Source of the DNA: an uncultured Tateyamaria sp.
GTDB lineage: Bacteria; Pseudomonadota; Alphaproteobacteria; Rhodobacterales; Rhodobacteraceae
NCBI RefSeq assembly: GCF_947503385.1
Contig: NZ_CANNDO010000008.1
Span: 1-64,000, forward strand
Reading direction: 5' to 3'
DNA: 64,000 bases
A program made the translations under genes and the position numbers. The stretch's first letter is position 1; each line of letters opens with the position of its first letter. Below are positions 9,038 through 17,888 of this stretch, in pieces. Below the pieces are notes generated by a model. The model made no database searches. It saw only the letters and a list, made by a program, of their open reading frames with translations, and had not been told where the DNA came from.

Positions 9038-10459
9038 ATGCAAATTTCCAAAACAGATTTCATCCAATTCCTGCATTGCCCGAAGTCTCTTTGGCTGCTG
9101 AAACATAAACCTGAGGCTTACCCACATGGCGAGTTTTCCGACTATGCCGAGAAACTCGCAGCTGAGGGTTATGAGCTGGAAGCCTATGTGCGCGAGTTGA
9201 TCGAGGCTGGTGTGGATGCAGCGCAGTTCTCCTTCCAAACGGTCTTCCAGACGGAACGCGGCCTCTACGCCAAAACGGACATAGTTCGAGAGAACGAAGA
9301 CGGTACCTTCAATCTCTACGAAGTTAAGTCTTCAACTAGGGTGAAGGCGGACGCGAAGCACAATCAGATTAAGGATGCCTGCTTTCAGATGATCGCCGCT
9401 GAGGAGGTTAGAAAAGACGTCCGCGACGTCTTCATCGTTCATCTGAATGGAGACTATGTACGTGATGGTGAGATCAATCCCGACGCCCTTTTGACCTTTG
9501 CCAAAGTCACGTCCAAGGTGCGCGAAATCGAAGCTGAAACGCGAATTGAAATCAATAAAGCCCTGGACCTTCTGCAGACTGCGGAAATCGACGAAAGCTG
9601 TTGCTCATGCCTGACGCTGAGCAAGGCCAACCATTGCGACAGTTTCGAGCATTTCAACCCAGGCATCCCCAAACCATCGATCTACAATCTGCCGCGAATC
9701 TCCAAGGCCAAACTTGAGACCTTCGCTGGCGAAGGACGCTTTGATCTAGAGGATATCGGTCTCGACGAAGTCACGGAAAAGCAAGCGTATGTTTTACGCT
9801 CAGCACAGCTAAGGGAGCCGGTGGTTGACCAAGGCGCTTTGGCGCGCTGGTTCAGCAGAGCGAAGTATCCGCTCTACTTCCTGGACTACGAAACCTATTC
9901 CTCCGCCATCCCGATTGTGGACGGTGCCCGCCCTCAGTCTCCAATCCCCTTTCAATACTCGCTGCACATCAAGCGTACGCCTGACGATCTGGAGTTGGTT
10001 CACGTCGAGTATTTGGCTGAAGAGGCGACATTACCGCGCGCCATGGTCGATCACATGCAGCGGCACATCGGGCCAAAAGGCAGTGTCATCTCTTGGCATG
10101 CCTCGTTCGAGAATACCCAGAACAAGACAATGGCAAAGCAGTTTCCTGATAAGGCGGAGTTCCTACAAAGCCTGATGGACCGGACGCTCGATCTCGAAGA
10201 CCTATTCGCAGCGCCCTATGTCGACATCGCATTTGGCGGGTCGACATCAATCAAGAAGGTGTTGCCGGTGCTAGCTGGCGATCTTGACTATGCAGGTATG
10301 GACGTTGCAAACGGGACGGATGCGATGAATGCATGGAAGCATCTCATCTCAATGCCCGACGGTGACGTGCGTAATCGCCTCAAAGAGTCCATGCTCGAAT
10401 ATTGCAAGCTCGACACTTACGCCATGGTTCGGATTTTCGAAGAGATGGAACGCGTTTGA
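9038..10459 (+). CDS. DUF2779 protein: Cas4/RecB-like Fe-S nuclease fused to a DEDDy exonuclease domain
   Basis: This is a 473-residue protein counted from the ATG at 9038; an upstream in-frame TTG at 8987 is less likely. The N-terminal half looks like a Cas4/RecB-type PD-(D/E)XK nuclease: Asp81 (YAKTDIV), Glu95 and Lys97 (LYEVKSS). Cys14 pairs with a later cluster, Cys188, Cys189, Cys191 and Cys200, a layout typical of a 4Fe-4S-stabilised RecB fold. The C-terminal half is the DUF2779 RNase H-fold domain: Asp283 and Glu285 (FLDYET), SWHASFENT, Asp386 and the closing YxxxD motif (Tyr455, Asp459), giving a DEDDy 3'-5' exonuclease signature. It lies between Zorya and a HEPN gene, which suggests a nucleic-acid-processing role in defence, but no such role is shown for this protein. 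Confidence 0.82.
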   Translation: MQISKTDFIQFLHCPKSLWLLKHKPEAYPHGEFSDYAEKLAAEGYELEAYVRELIEAGVDAAQFSFQTVFQTERGLYAKTDIVRENEDGTFNLYEVKSSTRVKADAKHNQIKDACFQMIAAEEVRKDVRDVFIVHLNGDYVRDGEINPDALLTFAKVTSKVREIEAETRIEINKALDLLQTAEIDESCCSCLTLSKANHCDSFEHFNPGIPKPSIYNLPRISKAKLETFAGEGRFDLEDIGLDEVTEKQAYVLRSAQLREPVVDQGALARWFSRAKYPLYFLDYETYSSAIPIVDGARPQSPIPFQYSLHIKRTPDDLELVHVEYLAEEATLPRAMVDHMQRHIGPKGSVISWHASFENTQNKTMAKQFPDKAEFLQSLMDRTLDLEDLFAAPYVDIAFGGSTSIKKVLPVLAGDLDYAGMDVANGTDAMNAWKHLISMPDGDVRNRLKESMLEYCKLDTYAMVRIFEEMERV

Positions 10460-10772
10460 TAAGATTCTGTCGGCAGTTTGCGAACAAGTGGCTTTCCTTT
10501 CAGAACAGGGCAGCCTGTCCAAGCTAACAGACAGTTTTGTCCGTTGTTATCAGGCTCGGGTTCGGAAGCTTGCTAGTAACCTGTCTGAGCCAGGAACGAT
10601 GGGGTATTGTCCCTTTGTCGCCGCTTAAGGCCTGGCGGACAGCCGCCACAGCTCCATTCTCGCAAATGCAGCGAACGGCGGCTATACGGGCTGCGATCGC
10701 AGCGATCGAGCGCCGTGTTCAAGGTTGCCTTTGGGCCGGGCCATCTCCACCATTTTCAGCTAAGAGTTCCTG
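10460..10772. other. intergenic region with a degenerate repeat copy
   Basis: There is no supported gene. The stretch at about 10668-10705 is one copy of the dispersed repeat (core GCAGCGAACGGCGGC followed by GGGCTGC), ending in the TTTGGGCCG block near 10730. Several short open frames overlap it and look like chance. Confidence 0.5.
10668..10740. repeat. dispersed intergenic repeat, copy A
   Basis: It contains GCAGCGAACGGCGGCTATAC, then GGGCTGCGATCGCAGCGATC and a downstream TTTGGGCCGGGCC block. It closely matches copies at 15873 and 17724. Confidence 0.55.
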
Positions 10773-12155
10773 ATGACAGACACTTTGGATGCATGGTGCG
10801 ACCGTCTGGGAACAGCACTGAGCCGGCTCGCGGAGGTTCAAGCACCCTTTCTTGAGAAATATTGGCAGGCGAAGTCATACCCGACACGAGTGTCATCCAA
10901 TGGAGTGGATGAAACACCCTTTCCAAAAGATGACTTGGCTGACCTCTATGATCTCGCGCGCTTGGCCTCGCGACCCGTCGAAATGAAGTACTACAAGCCA
11001 CTTCGTGATGCCATAGACCCAGTGAGGGGCATCCTGCGGTCGCACCCATCACTCGCTAGGGCGCTTGGAAACCGTATTGGAAATGATGAATTTCACGTCG
11101 GAATATTGAACGGGACATCGCTGACTTGGCTGACACGGATCGTAGCCGGTCTATTTGAACGTGCCGATGCCCACGGTGATGGTGGATTCAAGAATGCTGC
11201 GAATGAACTTGGATCGATCCTTGATCGGAGCTCGACGACTTTACAAGTTGGTGTCCCGAATGGTCTCGATGTGGCCTACGACGTTCTGCTCTTCCATGGT
11301 CCCGAAATTCGCAAAGAATTTGAGATTCAGGAGGGTTTAATCGTCAAACCTGCTGCCATGCTCTCAGGCTATCTGGAGCGCGAATGGATCCGGGATTCTG
11401 TGCCTAAGGAGATGGACCGGCGTGATTGGCGACAGATTGGAGCGGTGGTGCGACCGTTCCACTGGCGACCGGTTTTTCGGAGGAAGACTGCCTATCGGGA
11501 GGAACCGGCTAGCCGGCCACCGAGGTTTGAGGATGACGCTCTCACGTTTCTTGAAATCTTATCCGTTGCGAACCAAACGCCGATTTTACCGTTCAGGTTG
11601 ATGAGCGGATGTGTGCATCGTTCCGCAAATGGCTTGCTGGGTTTAACTCATAGCCACGGTGGCTCGCAGCCGATCCGTCAAGTTGGACCTCGTTACGATT
11701 CTTTTCGATCCCCTCCAAAGCTTCAGTCCCGCTCGATCGACTTGGCTAAACAGGCCTATAACAGCCGAGGCGACGGTGAGTTCGAACGCCTTGAGCCAGT
11801 TATTCATCGACTTTCAGAAGCTCTGGCGCGATTGGGTCGCTTTGGGGCCAACGACCGCATTCTCGATGTTTCGCAATCGTTAGAATTGATGTTCAGGCCG
11901 AAGAGCGGTGGGATCAGTCGACAGCTCCAGGATGGGATGGCCGAACTGCTCGGCGTCGATGAAGGCCACAAGGAAGTTATACGAGCTGCAATCAAGCAGT
12001 TCTATGACGTTCGCTCAGCAATCGTTCATGGCGCAACCGACGCAAGGCGCAAACGCAATTTGGAAGATCGGCAAAGCGCATTCATCAAGGGCTTCAATCT
12101 AACTCAACAAGCGCTATTCAAGATGCTATTGAGCAAACCAAGCGCCCGTGACTAA
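10773..12155 (+). CDS. HEPN-domain protein, possible RNase effector
   Basis: The 460-residue soluble protein has a C-terminal segment that reads as a HEPN domain: a helix (LDVSQSLELMF), then FYDVRSAIVHG with Arg414 and His419 spaced as in the RxxxxH catalytic motif, and a closing helix rich in Lys and Gln. HEPN proteins of this kind are often metal-independent RNases in abortive infection or toxin systems. The N-terminal 350 residues are unrecognised and could be the sensing part. The ATG at 10773 follows AAGAG at short distance. It stands alone, about 310 bases after the DUF2779 gene and on the same strand. The HEPN call is good; an anti-phage role is inferred from the island. Confidence 0.7.
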   Translation: MTDTLDAWCDRLGTALSRLAEVQAPFLEKYWQAKSYPTRVSSNGVDETPFPKDDLADLYDLARLASRPVEMKYYKPLRDAIDPVRGILRSHPSLARALGNRIGNDEFHVGILNGTSLTWLTRIVAGLFERADAHGDGGFKNAANELGSILDRSSTTLQVGVPNGLDVAYDVLLFHGPEIRKEFEIQEGLIVKPAAMLSGYLEREWIRDSVPKEMDRRDWRQIGAVVRPFHWRPVFRRKTAYREEPASRPPRFEDDALTFLEILSVANQTPILPFRLMSGCVHRSANGLLGLTHSHGGSQPIRQVGPRYDSFRSPPKLQSRSIDLAKQAYNSRGDGEFERLEPVIHRLSEALARLGRFGANDRILDVSQSLELMFRPKSGGISRQLQDGMAELLGVDEGHKEVIRAAIKQFYDVRSAIVHGATDARRKRNLEDRQSAFIKGFNLTQQALFKMLLSKPSARD

Positions 12156-12214
12156 TTCTGCGCAGCTACGATTTCCGCGTGTCGTGAGTTCGAAAACATC
12201 CGGATTGTGCCCCT

Positions 12215-12252
12215 GCAGTCAATGTCCGCTAAGCGGGCTGCGGACGCAGCGA
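12215..12252. repeat. dispersed intergenic repeat, copy B
   Basis: It carries AATGTCCGCTAAGCGGGCTG followed by CGGACGCAGCGAT, the same block order as the copy at 24446. Confidence 0.5.
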
Positions 12253-12275
12253 TAAGAACGTTGCGCCAATGTCTG

Positions 12276-12305
12276 AAATGGGCCGCCCGTGAAGGCGGCC
12301 CATTT
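12276..12305. terminator. strong bidirectional hairpin terminator
   Basis: A perfect 12-bp stem (AAATGGGCCGCC paired with GGCGGCCCATTT) encloses a 6-base loop, CGTGAA. The A-rich and T-rich ends of the stem make it work in either direction. It begins two bases after the stop of the minus-strand integrase gene and so most likely terminates that gene. Confidence 0.85.
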
Positions 12306-12307
12306 TG

Positions 12308-12940
12308 CTAGATTTCGATCGCTTCAGCGATGGCGAGTGCATCCTCAAGCTCGACGCCAAGATACCTGACCGTGCTGTCCATCTTGGTATGGCCGAGCAG
12401 AAGCTGAACAGCGCGCAAGTTACCTGTCTTCTTGTAAATCTGCGTCACCTTGGTTCGGCGCATCGAATGAGTTCCGTATGCTGTCGCTTCGAGGCCAATC
12501 GAAGTCACCCAATCACGAACGATCCGCGCATACTGGCGTGTTGAGATGTGGAGACGCTCATGAAATCGTCCAGGCCAAAGATACTCAGACCCGACCATCA
12601 GCTCATCCTCCATCCACTTCTCGACTGATGTACGCGTCCCCTCCGTTATCTCAAAACGAACCGGCTTCTGCGTCTTGCTTTGTAAAACAGACGCGCGTTC
12701 TTTGACCTGACCAGATGCCATAATGTCGACCACTTGCATGCGGACCAGGTCGCAGCCTCGTAACTTGCTATCGATAGCCATATTGAACAGGGCGAGATCG
12801 CGGTGATTTTCTGCGAGTTCCAGTCGGACGCGGATCGCCCAGACATGCTTTGGTTTCAGGGGTCGCTTCTGACCCACGATACGTCCTTTGTTCCATGCAG
12901 GGCGAAGTGCTCGAATGGCAGGTAAGTTTGGTGTTTCCAT
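12308..12940 (-). CDS. tyrosine recombinase / phage-type integrase, short form
   Basis: This site-specific recombinase is reduced to little more than the catalytic domain (210 residues from the ATG at 12940). The catalytic set is visible: Arg61 (SKLRGCDL), a Lys in the beta-hairpin (SKTQKPVRF, Lys90), His158-x-x-Arg161 (GTHSMRRTK), His184 (LLGHTKMDS) and Tyr193 (TVRYLGV). The start at 12940 is chosen because GGAGG lies 7 bases upstream; an in-frame start at 12979 has no such site. There is no adjacent tRNA or phage gene. A lone short integrase at the edge of a defence island may mark past site-specific integration or cassette movement. Confidence 0.9.
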   Translation of the reverse strand: METPNLPAIRALRPAWNKGRIVGQKRPLKPKHVWAIRVRLELAENHRDLALFNMAIDSKLRGCDLVRMQVVDIMASGQVKERASVLQSKTQKPVRFEITEGTRTSVEKWMEDELMVGSEYLWPGRFHERLHISTRQYARIVRDWVTSIGLEATAYGTHSMRRTKVTQIYKKTGNLRAVQLLLGHTKMDSTVRYLGVELEDALAIAEAIEI

Positions 12941-13146
12941 GACAGATCCTCCTATCCGCCATGCCCTCCACAACGACAACCCGACGTTGACGGACGCAGC
13001 ATATCACAGGATTGCTGCGCCGCCTCTGAGGTCGGCAACGAGTCCGAATTGCGGAATGCTGCGGACTGCACGAATGGCTGTTTCCGGCATGCGTTCATCC
13101 CGCTCTGGTCTAGGCATTTCGGGAATTTGCAGGCAAGTCTGCTCAA

Positions 13147-14019
13147 ATGGAACAAGAGCAGATAGGAAAACTCCTTAGGATTGGAGGAGCGGCAGCGACA
13201 GTCGGCGTCGTTTCGTGTGTGCATGCTGCAGCAGAGCTCATGCCATTGGGTCAAATCATGGCCTTCCGAGCGATGATCTCTGGGCTTTTGATCCTGCTGT
13301 ACGGCCTCTGTTTCAACAACCCTGCCGACTTGCTTCCAAAGAGCTGGAAACCTCACCTCATTCGGGGACTGTTGGCCTGTTGCGCCATGGTTTTGAGTTA
13401 CATCGCATTCGCTCGACTTCCCGTCACTCAAGCACAAACTCTATCGTTTCTCGCGCCACTAATCGTTTTGCCAATTGCAATAGTTCGCCTTGGGGAGCCT
13501 TTGACCGCGCGGCTAGCCGTGGGGCTTCTAACTGGGTTTGCCGGGGTCCTGTTGATTTTAGGGTTGTCGTTTGAAACTGGACCTTTCGCATTCTGGGGAG
13601 CTGTCGCAGGGATCGCAGGTGCCGTCTTCGTAGCGATCATTCAGGTCAAAATCCGCGCAATGACCATGACTGAGACTGCCATTTCGATTTCACTCTCTTT
13701 CACGGTGATCGTTGCTTGTGTCACTGGACCGAGTGTTTTTCTGGGGAATTGGGTTTGGCCCGATAGTGTTGGTATCCTGCTCCTTATCGCAGCTGGCATT
13801 TTTGGTGCCCTCAACTTGGTTCTTTTTGCAGAAAGCCTTGCCAGAGCACCGGCCTCTGCTGTCGCGCCGCTGGACTACACAGGTCTTATTTGGGCTCTTT
13901 TGGCGGATTTCTGGATTTTTTCACAGGTGCCTGGCCCAACGGGCGTACTCGGTAGCGTGCTGATAACAGTTGCCGCGCTCATTGTTGTTTTGAAACCACG
14001 TGGTAAGCATGGCCGATAG
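13147..14019 (+). CDS. DMT-superfamily (EamA) exporter
   Basis: The 290-residue inner-membrane protein is nearly all hydrophobic, with about ten predicted TM helices arranged as two EamA repeats. Typical features are the early segment AAAELMPLGQIMAFRAMISG, ARLPVTQAQTLSFLAPL in the first repeat, and ARAPASAVAPLDYTGLIWAL in the second. DMT/EamA proteins usually export small metabolites or amino acids; the substrate cannot be read from sequence. It stands alone, divergent from the integrase gene, with no regulator next to it. Confidence 0.85.
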   Translation: MEQEQIGKLLRIGGAAATVGVVSCVHAAAELMPLGQIMAFRAMISGLLILLYGLCFNNPADLLPKSWKPHLIRGLLACCAMVLSYIAFARLPVTQAQTLSFLAPLIVLPIAIVRLGEPLTARLAVGLLTGFAGVLLILGLSFETGPFAFWGAVAGIAGAVFVAIIQVKIRAMTMTETAISISLSFTVIVACVTGPSVFLGNWVWPDSVGILLLIAAGIFGALNLVLFAESLARAPASAVAPLDYTGLIWALLADFWIFSQVPGPTGVLGSVLITVAALIVVLKPRGKHGR

Positions 14020-14637
14020 CCAAACACAGTCGAAAACATAGAAGCAGACCTTCGTAAAGGCGCAGCGAAAGAGCGTTCTATCCGCGACTCCCGCCATAGC
14101 TCTTACAGGGATGCTGCCCAAGTATTTAACGTCCGGTTTGGGAAAGCTGCGGTGCGGCGTCAACATTATGAGTGGATGTCTTCTTTGGGCCGTCCTCATC
14201 GATGCGATCCGACGTTGGGCACAGGATGCTGGGTTCGCTCCGATGGCCGCGAACAGCGAAATTTGTGAATTTGCTTTTTTCGCCGCATGCGCTCGTAGCA
14301 CAAAAACAGCTGCTCAACTTGGTTCATAACGCCGCTGTGCGGCGGCGAAACCGCTCACTCACACATGCCGCAACACAGATGGTATGGGCAAGGATCAAGT
14401 CGCGGACAAGGCAGTGCTTTGCCGCAAGTTCGCCGAAGCCCGGTTCGGCGCAACTTGCAACAAACGTTGGTTTTTGAACGCCATACCGTTGTGGTATTTT
14501 GATTCCGGAGAGTAAATTTGGCGAAATTCTAGATGGATGGAGCAGAGAATGAGGAAATCTTGGAAGCGAAAGAATAGTCTTGGCAGATTACAAGTTCATA
14601 GCCAGTATCCCCTCAGTCGTATTCAGGGCGGTTCATA
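14020..14637. other. intergenic region with degenerate repeat and a long imperfect hairpin
   Basis: There is no supported gene. It holds a weak copy of the dispersed repeat near 14170-14225 (TCTTTGGGCCGTCC, GACGTTGGGC) and a nested inverted repeat at 14368-14494, annotated separately. Confidence 0.5.
14379..14488. repeat. nested imperfect inverted repeat
   Basis: Inner arms at 14424-14437 (GCAAGTTCGCCGAA) and 14444-14458 pair with a one-base bulge around a 6-base loop. Outer arms GGTATGG (near 14380) and CCATACC (near 14481) could extend the fold. It may be a decayed small mobile element or a structured RNA. Confidence 0.35.
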
Positions 14638-14811
14638 GTGTCACGCGAAGAGAAAGGCTTCTGGGCGGAGATCAAACTTCATGCTGCGAAGTCTGCAGTG
14701 GGAGCAGTCATTGTGGCTGCAATAGCACTTTTACTCGCGTATTTTGGAGGAGTATTTGAGAATGTTAGATGTGCGATTTTGGGCTGGCTTGATATTGTTG
14801 GTTGTCTGTAG
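14638..14811 (+). CDS. small single-pass membrane protein overlapping the next gene
   Basis: A 57-residue frame starts at GTG 14638: a charged N-terminus (SREEKGFWAEIKLHAAKS), one clear TM helix (about 19-40, AVGAVIVAAIALLLAYFGG) and a short C-terminus with two Cys. It overlaps the secreted coiled-coil protein by 50 bases in another frame, and the ribosome site of that gene lies inside it, which suggests coupled translation. The ribosome site of this small gene is weak. I do not recognise a family. Confidence 0.5.
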   Translation: MSREEKGFWAEIKLHAAKSAVGAVIVAAIALLLAYFGGVFENVRCAILGWLDIVGCL

Positions 14812-15496
14812 TGCAAGTGCGCTCGCTCAAAGCGTAACCGTGGTGGATTGCGCAGCGTCCGCTACGACTAGCGGGACTGAAACCTTTAATCAAAGGGAGT
14901 GTCTTCTCAGCGAGCTGAAAAAGACCGTGCAAAGAGTTGATGTGGCAGAAGCTGAACTTGAGCAACTTGCTAAAGAGTTGGAACGTATTGAAGAAGTTGA
15001 AGGATCAACCGAAGTCATCGAGAATAAATTGGAAGAGCTGTCGAATTCTTTGGAGCGAGCAAGAGCCGATCTTTTTCAGCTACAGCAGCAGATCAGAGAT
15101 CGAGGGAATAACGTGGATGACCTCATTGCTCGTGTTCAACGTCTTGAAACAAGCACTCTAAACAAGGAAGACACGGTACTAACTGCAACACATGCTGCAG
15201 CCGGAGGGGCATGTCTCGCGTTGGCTCCTCCCGTTTCTGGCGCAGCCCATATTACTATCCCGCGGCGCGCCCGCGAGACTTGTGCAAATGCTTGCGGGAC
15301 TCACCCAGGCAACTACCCGAACTGCCGTGGCATGGTGGCGATTGGTAGAATTTTGACGGGGCGTTCCACAAGCCACACTGAAGCAGTAAATATCAACTAT
15401 CGCTATAAGTGCAATGATACCCAAGATGCATATGATGAAGTAAGGGGCGATGACAAACGAGGCCAATATACAGCCTATTGTTGTTGTTATCGTTGA
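14762..15496 (+). CDS. secreted coiled-coil protein with Cys-rich C-terminus
   Basis: The start is the ATG at 14762, preceded by GGAGGAG; the frame also opens at TTG 14744, inside that site. The 244-residue product has a signal peptide ending in SASALAQ (about 1-23), a long Glu/Leu-rich coiled coil (about 45-130), and a globular C-terminal part with CANACGTHPGNYPNC and the unusual ending YCCCYR. Six or more Cys suggest disulfides in the periplasm or outside the cell. No family recognised. It likely works with the overlapping small membrane protein. Confidence 0.72.
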   Translation: MLDVRFWAGLILLVVCSASALAQSVTVVDCAASATTSGTETFNQRECLLSELKKTVQRVDVAEAELEQLAKELERIEEVEGSTEVIENKLEELSNSLERARADLFQLQQQIRDRGNNVDDLIARVQRLETSTLNKEDTVLTATHAAAGGACLALAPPVSGAAHITIPRRARETCANACGTHPGNYPNCRGMVAIGRILTGRSTSHTEAVNINYRYKCNDTQDAYDEVRGDDKRGQYTAYCCCYR

Positions 15497-15967
15497 CTTT
15501 GTCCGCAGGCAAGACGGCGGCGTCTGGCATCGTGCGTGCTTGCATTGAATGCTGAAGTTTGTACGGGCCTCGTTTTGAGCGTTCCGTAACCAAACACAAC
15601 TCTCGTGTGATAGACCAGAAAGCAGACACTCGCCTAACCGAAGCGAATGCCCGCGCGGTCCGCATCTCGAAGGTCTAAACTACTAGCAGCAAAAGCGCGG
15701 TATCGGTCGGGGCCAGATCGACGTCAGCGAATGACTGGTCCGGCGACCTGCGCCGCAATGCAACGAACGTTGTGCCGAAATTGCGAAACTATGTTGCGTC
15801 AGCGAAGGAATGATATGCAAGGTCGGTTTTGTCCCGCGATGCAGTCATCGAGCAATCCTTAGACCTCGCTGCCGCAGCGAACGGCGGCTATGCGGGCTGC
15901 TGCCCCAGCATCGAGATCTGGTGTTGGATGTCTCCTTTGGGCTGTCATTGACAAGGCATCTGGTGTT
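15497..15967. other. intergenic region between convergent genes, with repeat copy
   Basis: There is no supported gene. One of the clearest copies of the dispersed repeat lies at 15873-15945. Confidence 0.5.
15873..15945. repeat. dispersed intergenic repeat, copy C
   Basis: It carries CGCAGCGAACGGCGGCTATG, GGGCTGC, then CAGCATCGAGATCTGG and a closing TCCTTTGGGCTGTC block. It differs from copy A by only a few bases in the first 30. Confidence 0.6.
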
Positions 15968-16309
15968 TCACCGCACGCGTACCCTGATGCTTTCCCCGGC
16001 GACGTTGATTGTCTCGCGGCCTTTCTTGCTCGCCGTGAAGATGATTTCGACTGCAGGGGTCCAGCCGCCACAGCGCCTGCTCTTTGTTACACCCCATTTG
16101 CCATTGCTCAACACCCCCAGCTTGGTGGCACGGGTTCGCTTGGGATCGACATTTTGTGGACGCTTACCGCACTCTCCACGAAAACCGTGCACAACCATGG
16201 ATTGCCCCACTGTGAGCTCAACTGAACGGTGAAAGGGGATCTGGTTGTCAGGATCTGCCAAAGCGCCGTTGGCGGCCATCATGCTAACCACTAAAATGAT
16301 ACGGAGCAT
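15968..16309 (-). CDS. small secreted protein, unknown family
   Basis: The ATG at 16309 follows ATGAGGTTTTT, a good ribosome site, and gives a 113-residue protein with a signal peptide (LRIILVVSMMAANGALA). The frame extends upstream to 16342 without a good site. The mature part has two Cys (GECGKRP and SRRCGG), a repeated beta-like pattern and the ending GESIRVRVR, giving the look of a small beta-rich periplasmic domain. The function is unknown. It stands alone. Confidence 0.7.
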   Translation of the reverse strand: MLRIILVVSMMAANGALADPDNQIPFHRSVELTVGQSMVVHGFRGECGKRPQNVDPKRTRATKLGVLSNGKWGVTKSRRCGGWTPAVEIIFTASKKGRETINVAGESIRVRVR

Positions 16310-16481
16310 AAAAACCTCATCTAAAAATTCACATTTGAACATATCCGGAAATTGGCGCCGATCAATTAGAGGGAAGCCGGGGTGGGGCTTCCCGTCACAG
16401 ACCGGACCTTCGTCACAAGTTATCGAAGTTTGAAATAGTCCCGCGGACGGTTGGCTCGACCACTTCGAGACCGAGCAGATT

Positions 16482-16522
16482 CAGCGAACGTCCGAAAAGC
16501 GGGCTGCAACCGTAGCATCAAA
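16482..16522. repeat. dispersed intergenic repeat, copy D
   Basis: It carries CAGCGAACGTCCGAAAAGCG, GGGCTGCAACCG and AGCATCAAAG, related to copies B and G. Confidence 0.5.
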
Positions 16523-16585
16523 GTCCACGGTCGAGTGACCGCTTTGGGCAGTCCAAATGCGGACCTTGGATTTAATGTGTTCACT

Positions 16586-17683
16586 TTACTTGCAAAAGAA
16601 CATCGATCTCGGATCACGATTACTCCAACCCCAAAAGGCAACTACACGTTTCCAGTCCGAATGGTTATCGATGTTTGCATCAGAAAGCGTGTGGCTTGTT
16701 TCAGATAAGTCAGAAAAGCCCAAGCAGGCTTCGATGTCGAGATCAACAAGCTCAAAGCTAAGTTGAATGTGACGAAGGACAGAAATTGCTCCGAAGACAA
16801 CCATCAGGGCGGCCCCACCCACTTGATAGTGCCAAGAAAAAAACTCCGGAAAATCAACGGTACTGCTCAAGCTTACGTATAGGAAAAGCCCTGCGTACGC
16901 TATGAAATAGCAGAACCATTTTCGGTTCTCGTCTATCGATAGGAGAATTGCTTCTCTAGCGTGACGATATTGGTGACCGCTCTCAACTTTTCCATCGAGG
17001 ATGGCTTGAATTCGTGTCCAAAGCTCGTGCCTACAAACCTGGCGCGAGCCCTTCTTGAATTTTCCGGTTTTGGGATCGCGCACTCGATGATCGACATTCA
17101 AGAGCTGCATAATTTTCTCGAACCCGTCGCTATAGCGAGTGTGGTGAACTAACTCTCGTTCTTTGGTTCGCAGGCGAATTGGTAGCAAAAGCGCAAAGCC
17201 GCGGAGACCCCAATCAAGAATGAACGCTAGGACGAGCAGTGAGATAAGACTGGTGATGACGGCAACATACGCAGCTGAACCGATGCCAGAAAAGATATTG
17301 CCACCGATTGCGTTTAAGGTAGGCCAACTGACTTCTGCCTTTGATAGCTGCATTGCGACTGCTTCAAGGGCGGCTGCCAGTGCAGACCAAACTTGTTCTA
17401 CGTCTTCAGGGTTTGAACGCTCCGGCATTTCCTCTGGGACGGACTGCCGAAGAGATGCAGCAAGTGTTGTTGATATAGCCCCCCACATCCAGTTGAGCGC
17501 GCCTGATACTGCATTATTAAATACTATCAATAAGATAATAAAATTTACTAGAGGAGGAGCAAATACTCGCAACGCGCGGCGGGCGAAGGTATCAAAGTTG
17601 TCCCAATGAAAATGCATAAGTATAGCCAAAATGCGAAGAGTTTTGCAATCGTTCAGCACAGTGGCATCGCTGTCAACTTTCAA
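16586..17683 (-). CDS. multi-pass membrane protein, unknown family
   Basis: Up to 365 residues, with at least four hydrophobic segments: about 43-68 (FIILLIVFNNAVSGALNW), 135-165 (ITSLISLLVLAFILDWGL), a pair near 255-275 (WFCYFIAYAGLFLYVSL) and 285-310 (GGAALMVVFGAISVL). A soluble charged loop lies between the second and third. The frame opens at TTG 17683; an ATG at 17617 (MHFHWDNFDTF) is an alternative, and neither has a convincing ribosome site. No motif identifies a function. Base composition is AT-rich like the rest of the island. It stands alone on the minus strand. Confidence 0.6.
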   Translation of the reverse strand: MKVDSDATVLNDCKTLRILAILMHFHWDNFDTFARRALRVFAPPLVNFIILLIVFNNAVSGALNWMWGAISTTLAASLRQSVPEEMPERSNPEDVEQVWSALAAALEAVAMQLSKAEVSWPTLNAIGGNIFSGIGSAAYVAVITSLISLLVLAFILDWGLRGFALLLPIRLRTKERELVHHTRYSDGFEKIMQLLNVDHRVRDPKTGKFKKGSRQVCRHELWTRIQAILDGKVESGHQYRHAREAILLSIDENRKWFCYFIAYAGLFLYVSLSSTVDFPEFFSWHYQVGGAALMVVFGAISVLRHIQLSFELVDLDIEACLGFSDLSETSHTLSDANIDNHSDWKRVVAFWGWSNRDPRSMFFCK

Positions 17684-17723
17684 TACAAGTCAAGCAGGTT
17701 TGCTTGTACCGAAAGTTCGCAAT

Positions 17724-17765
17724 CGCAGCGAACGGCTGGTTCGACGGGCTGCATCGCAGCAAGCC
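17724..17765. repeat. dispersed intergenic repeat, copy E
   Basis: It carries CGCAGCGAACGGCTGGTTCG, CGGGCTGCATCGCAGC, then GCGTTGGGC. Confidence 0.5.
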
Positions 17766-17888
17766 GCGTTGGGCACCAAGGTCCGGGATGGCCGTCCCTA
17801 TAATCAGTTGTTAGCGGGGTCCCGGGCTTTGCTGCATCGGCACCGGGGTCCGCTGTGAGCCCATTGTGTCTCAAGGACATGGCGCGTT

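Noticed and set aside
8749..9063. 104-codon minus-strand frame between zorD and the DUF2779 gene
   Set aside because: It overlaps the DUF2779 start, competes with another frame of similar quality on the same strand and matches no family I know.
14424..14458. tRNA or defined small RNA at the inverted repeat
   Set aside because: The arms form one long hairpin only; there is no cloverleaf, T-loop motif or CCA-side pattern.
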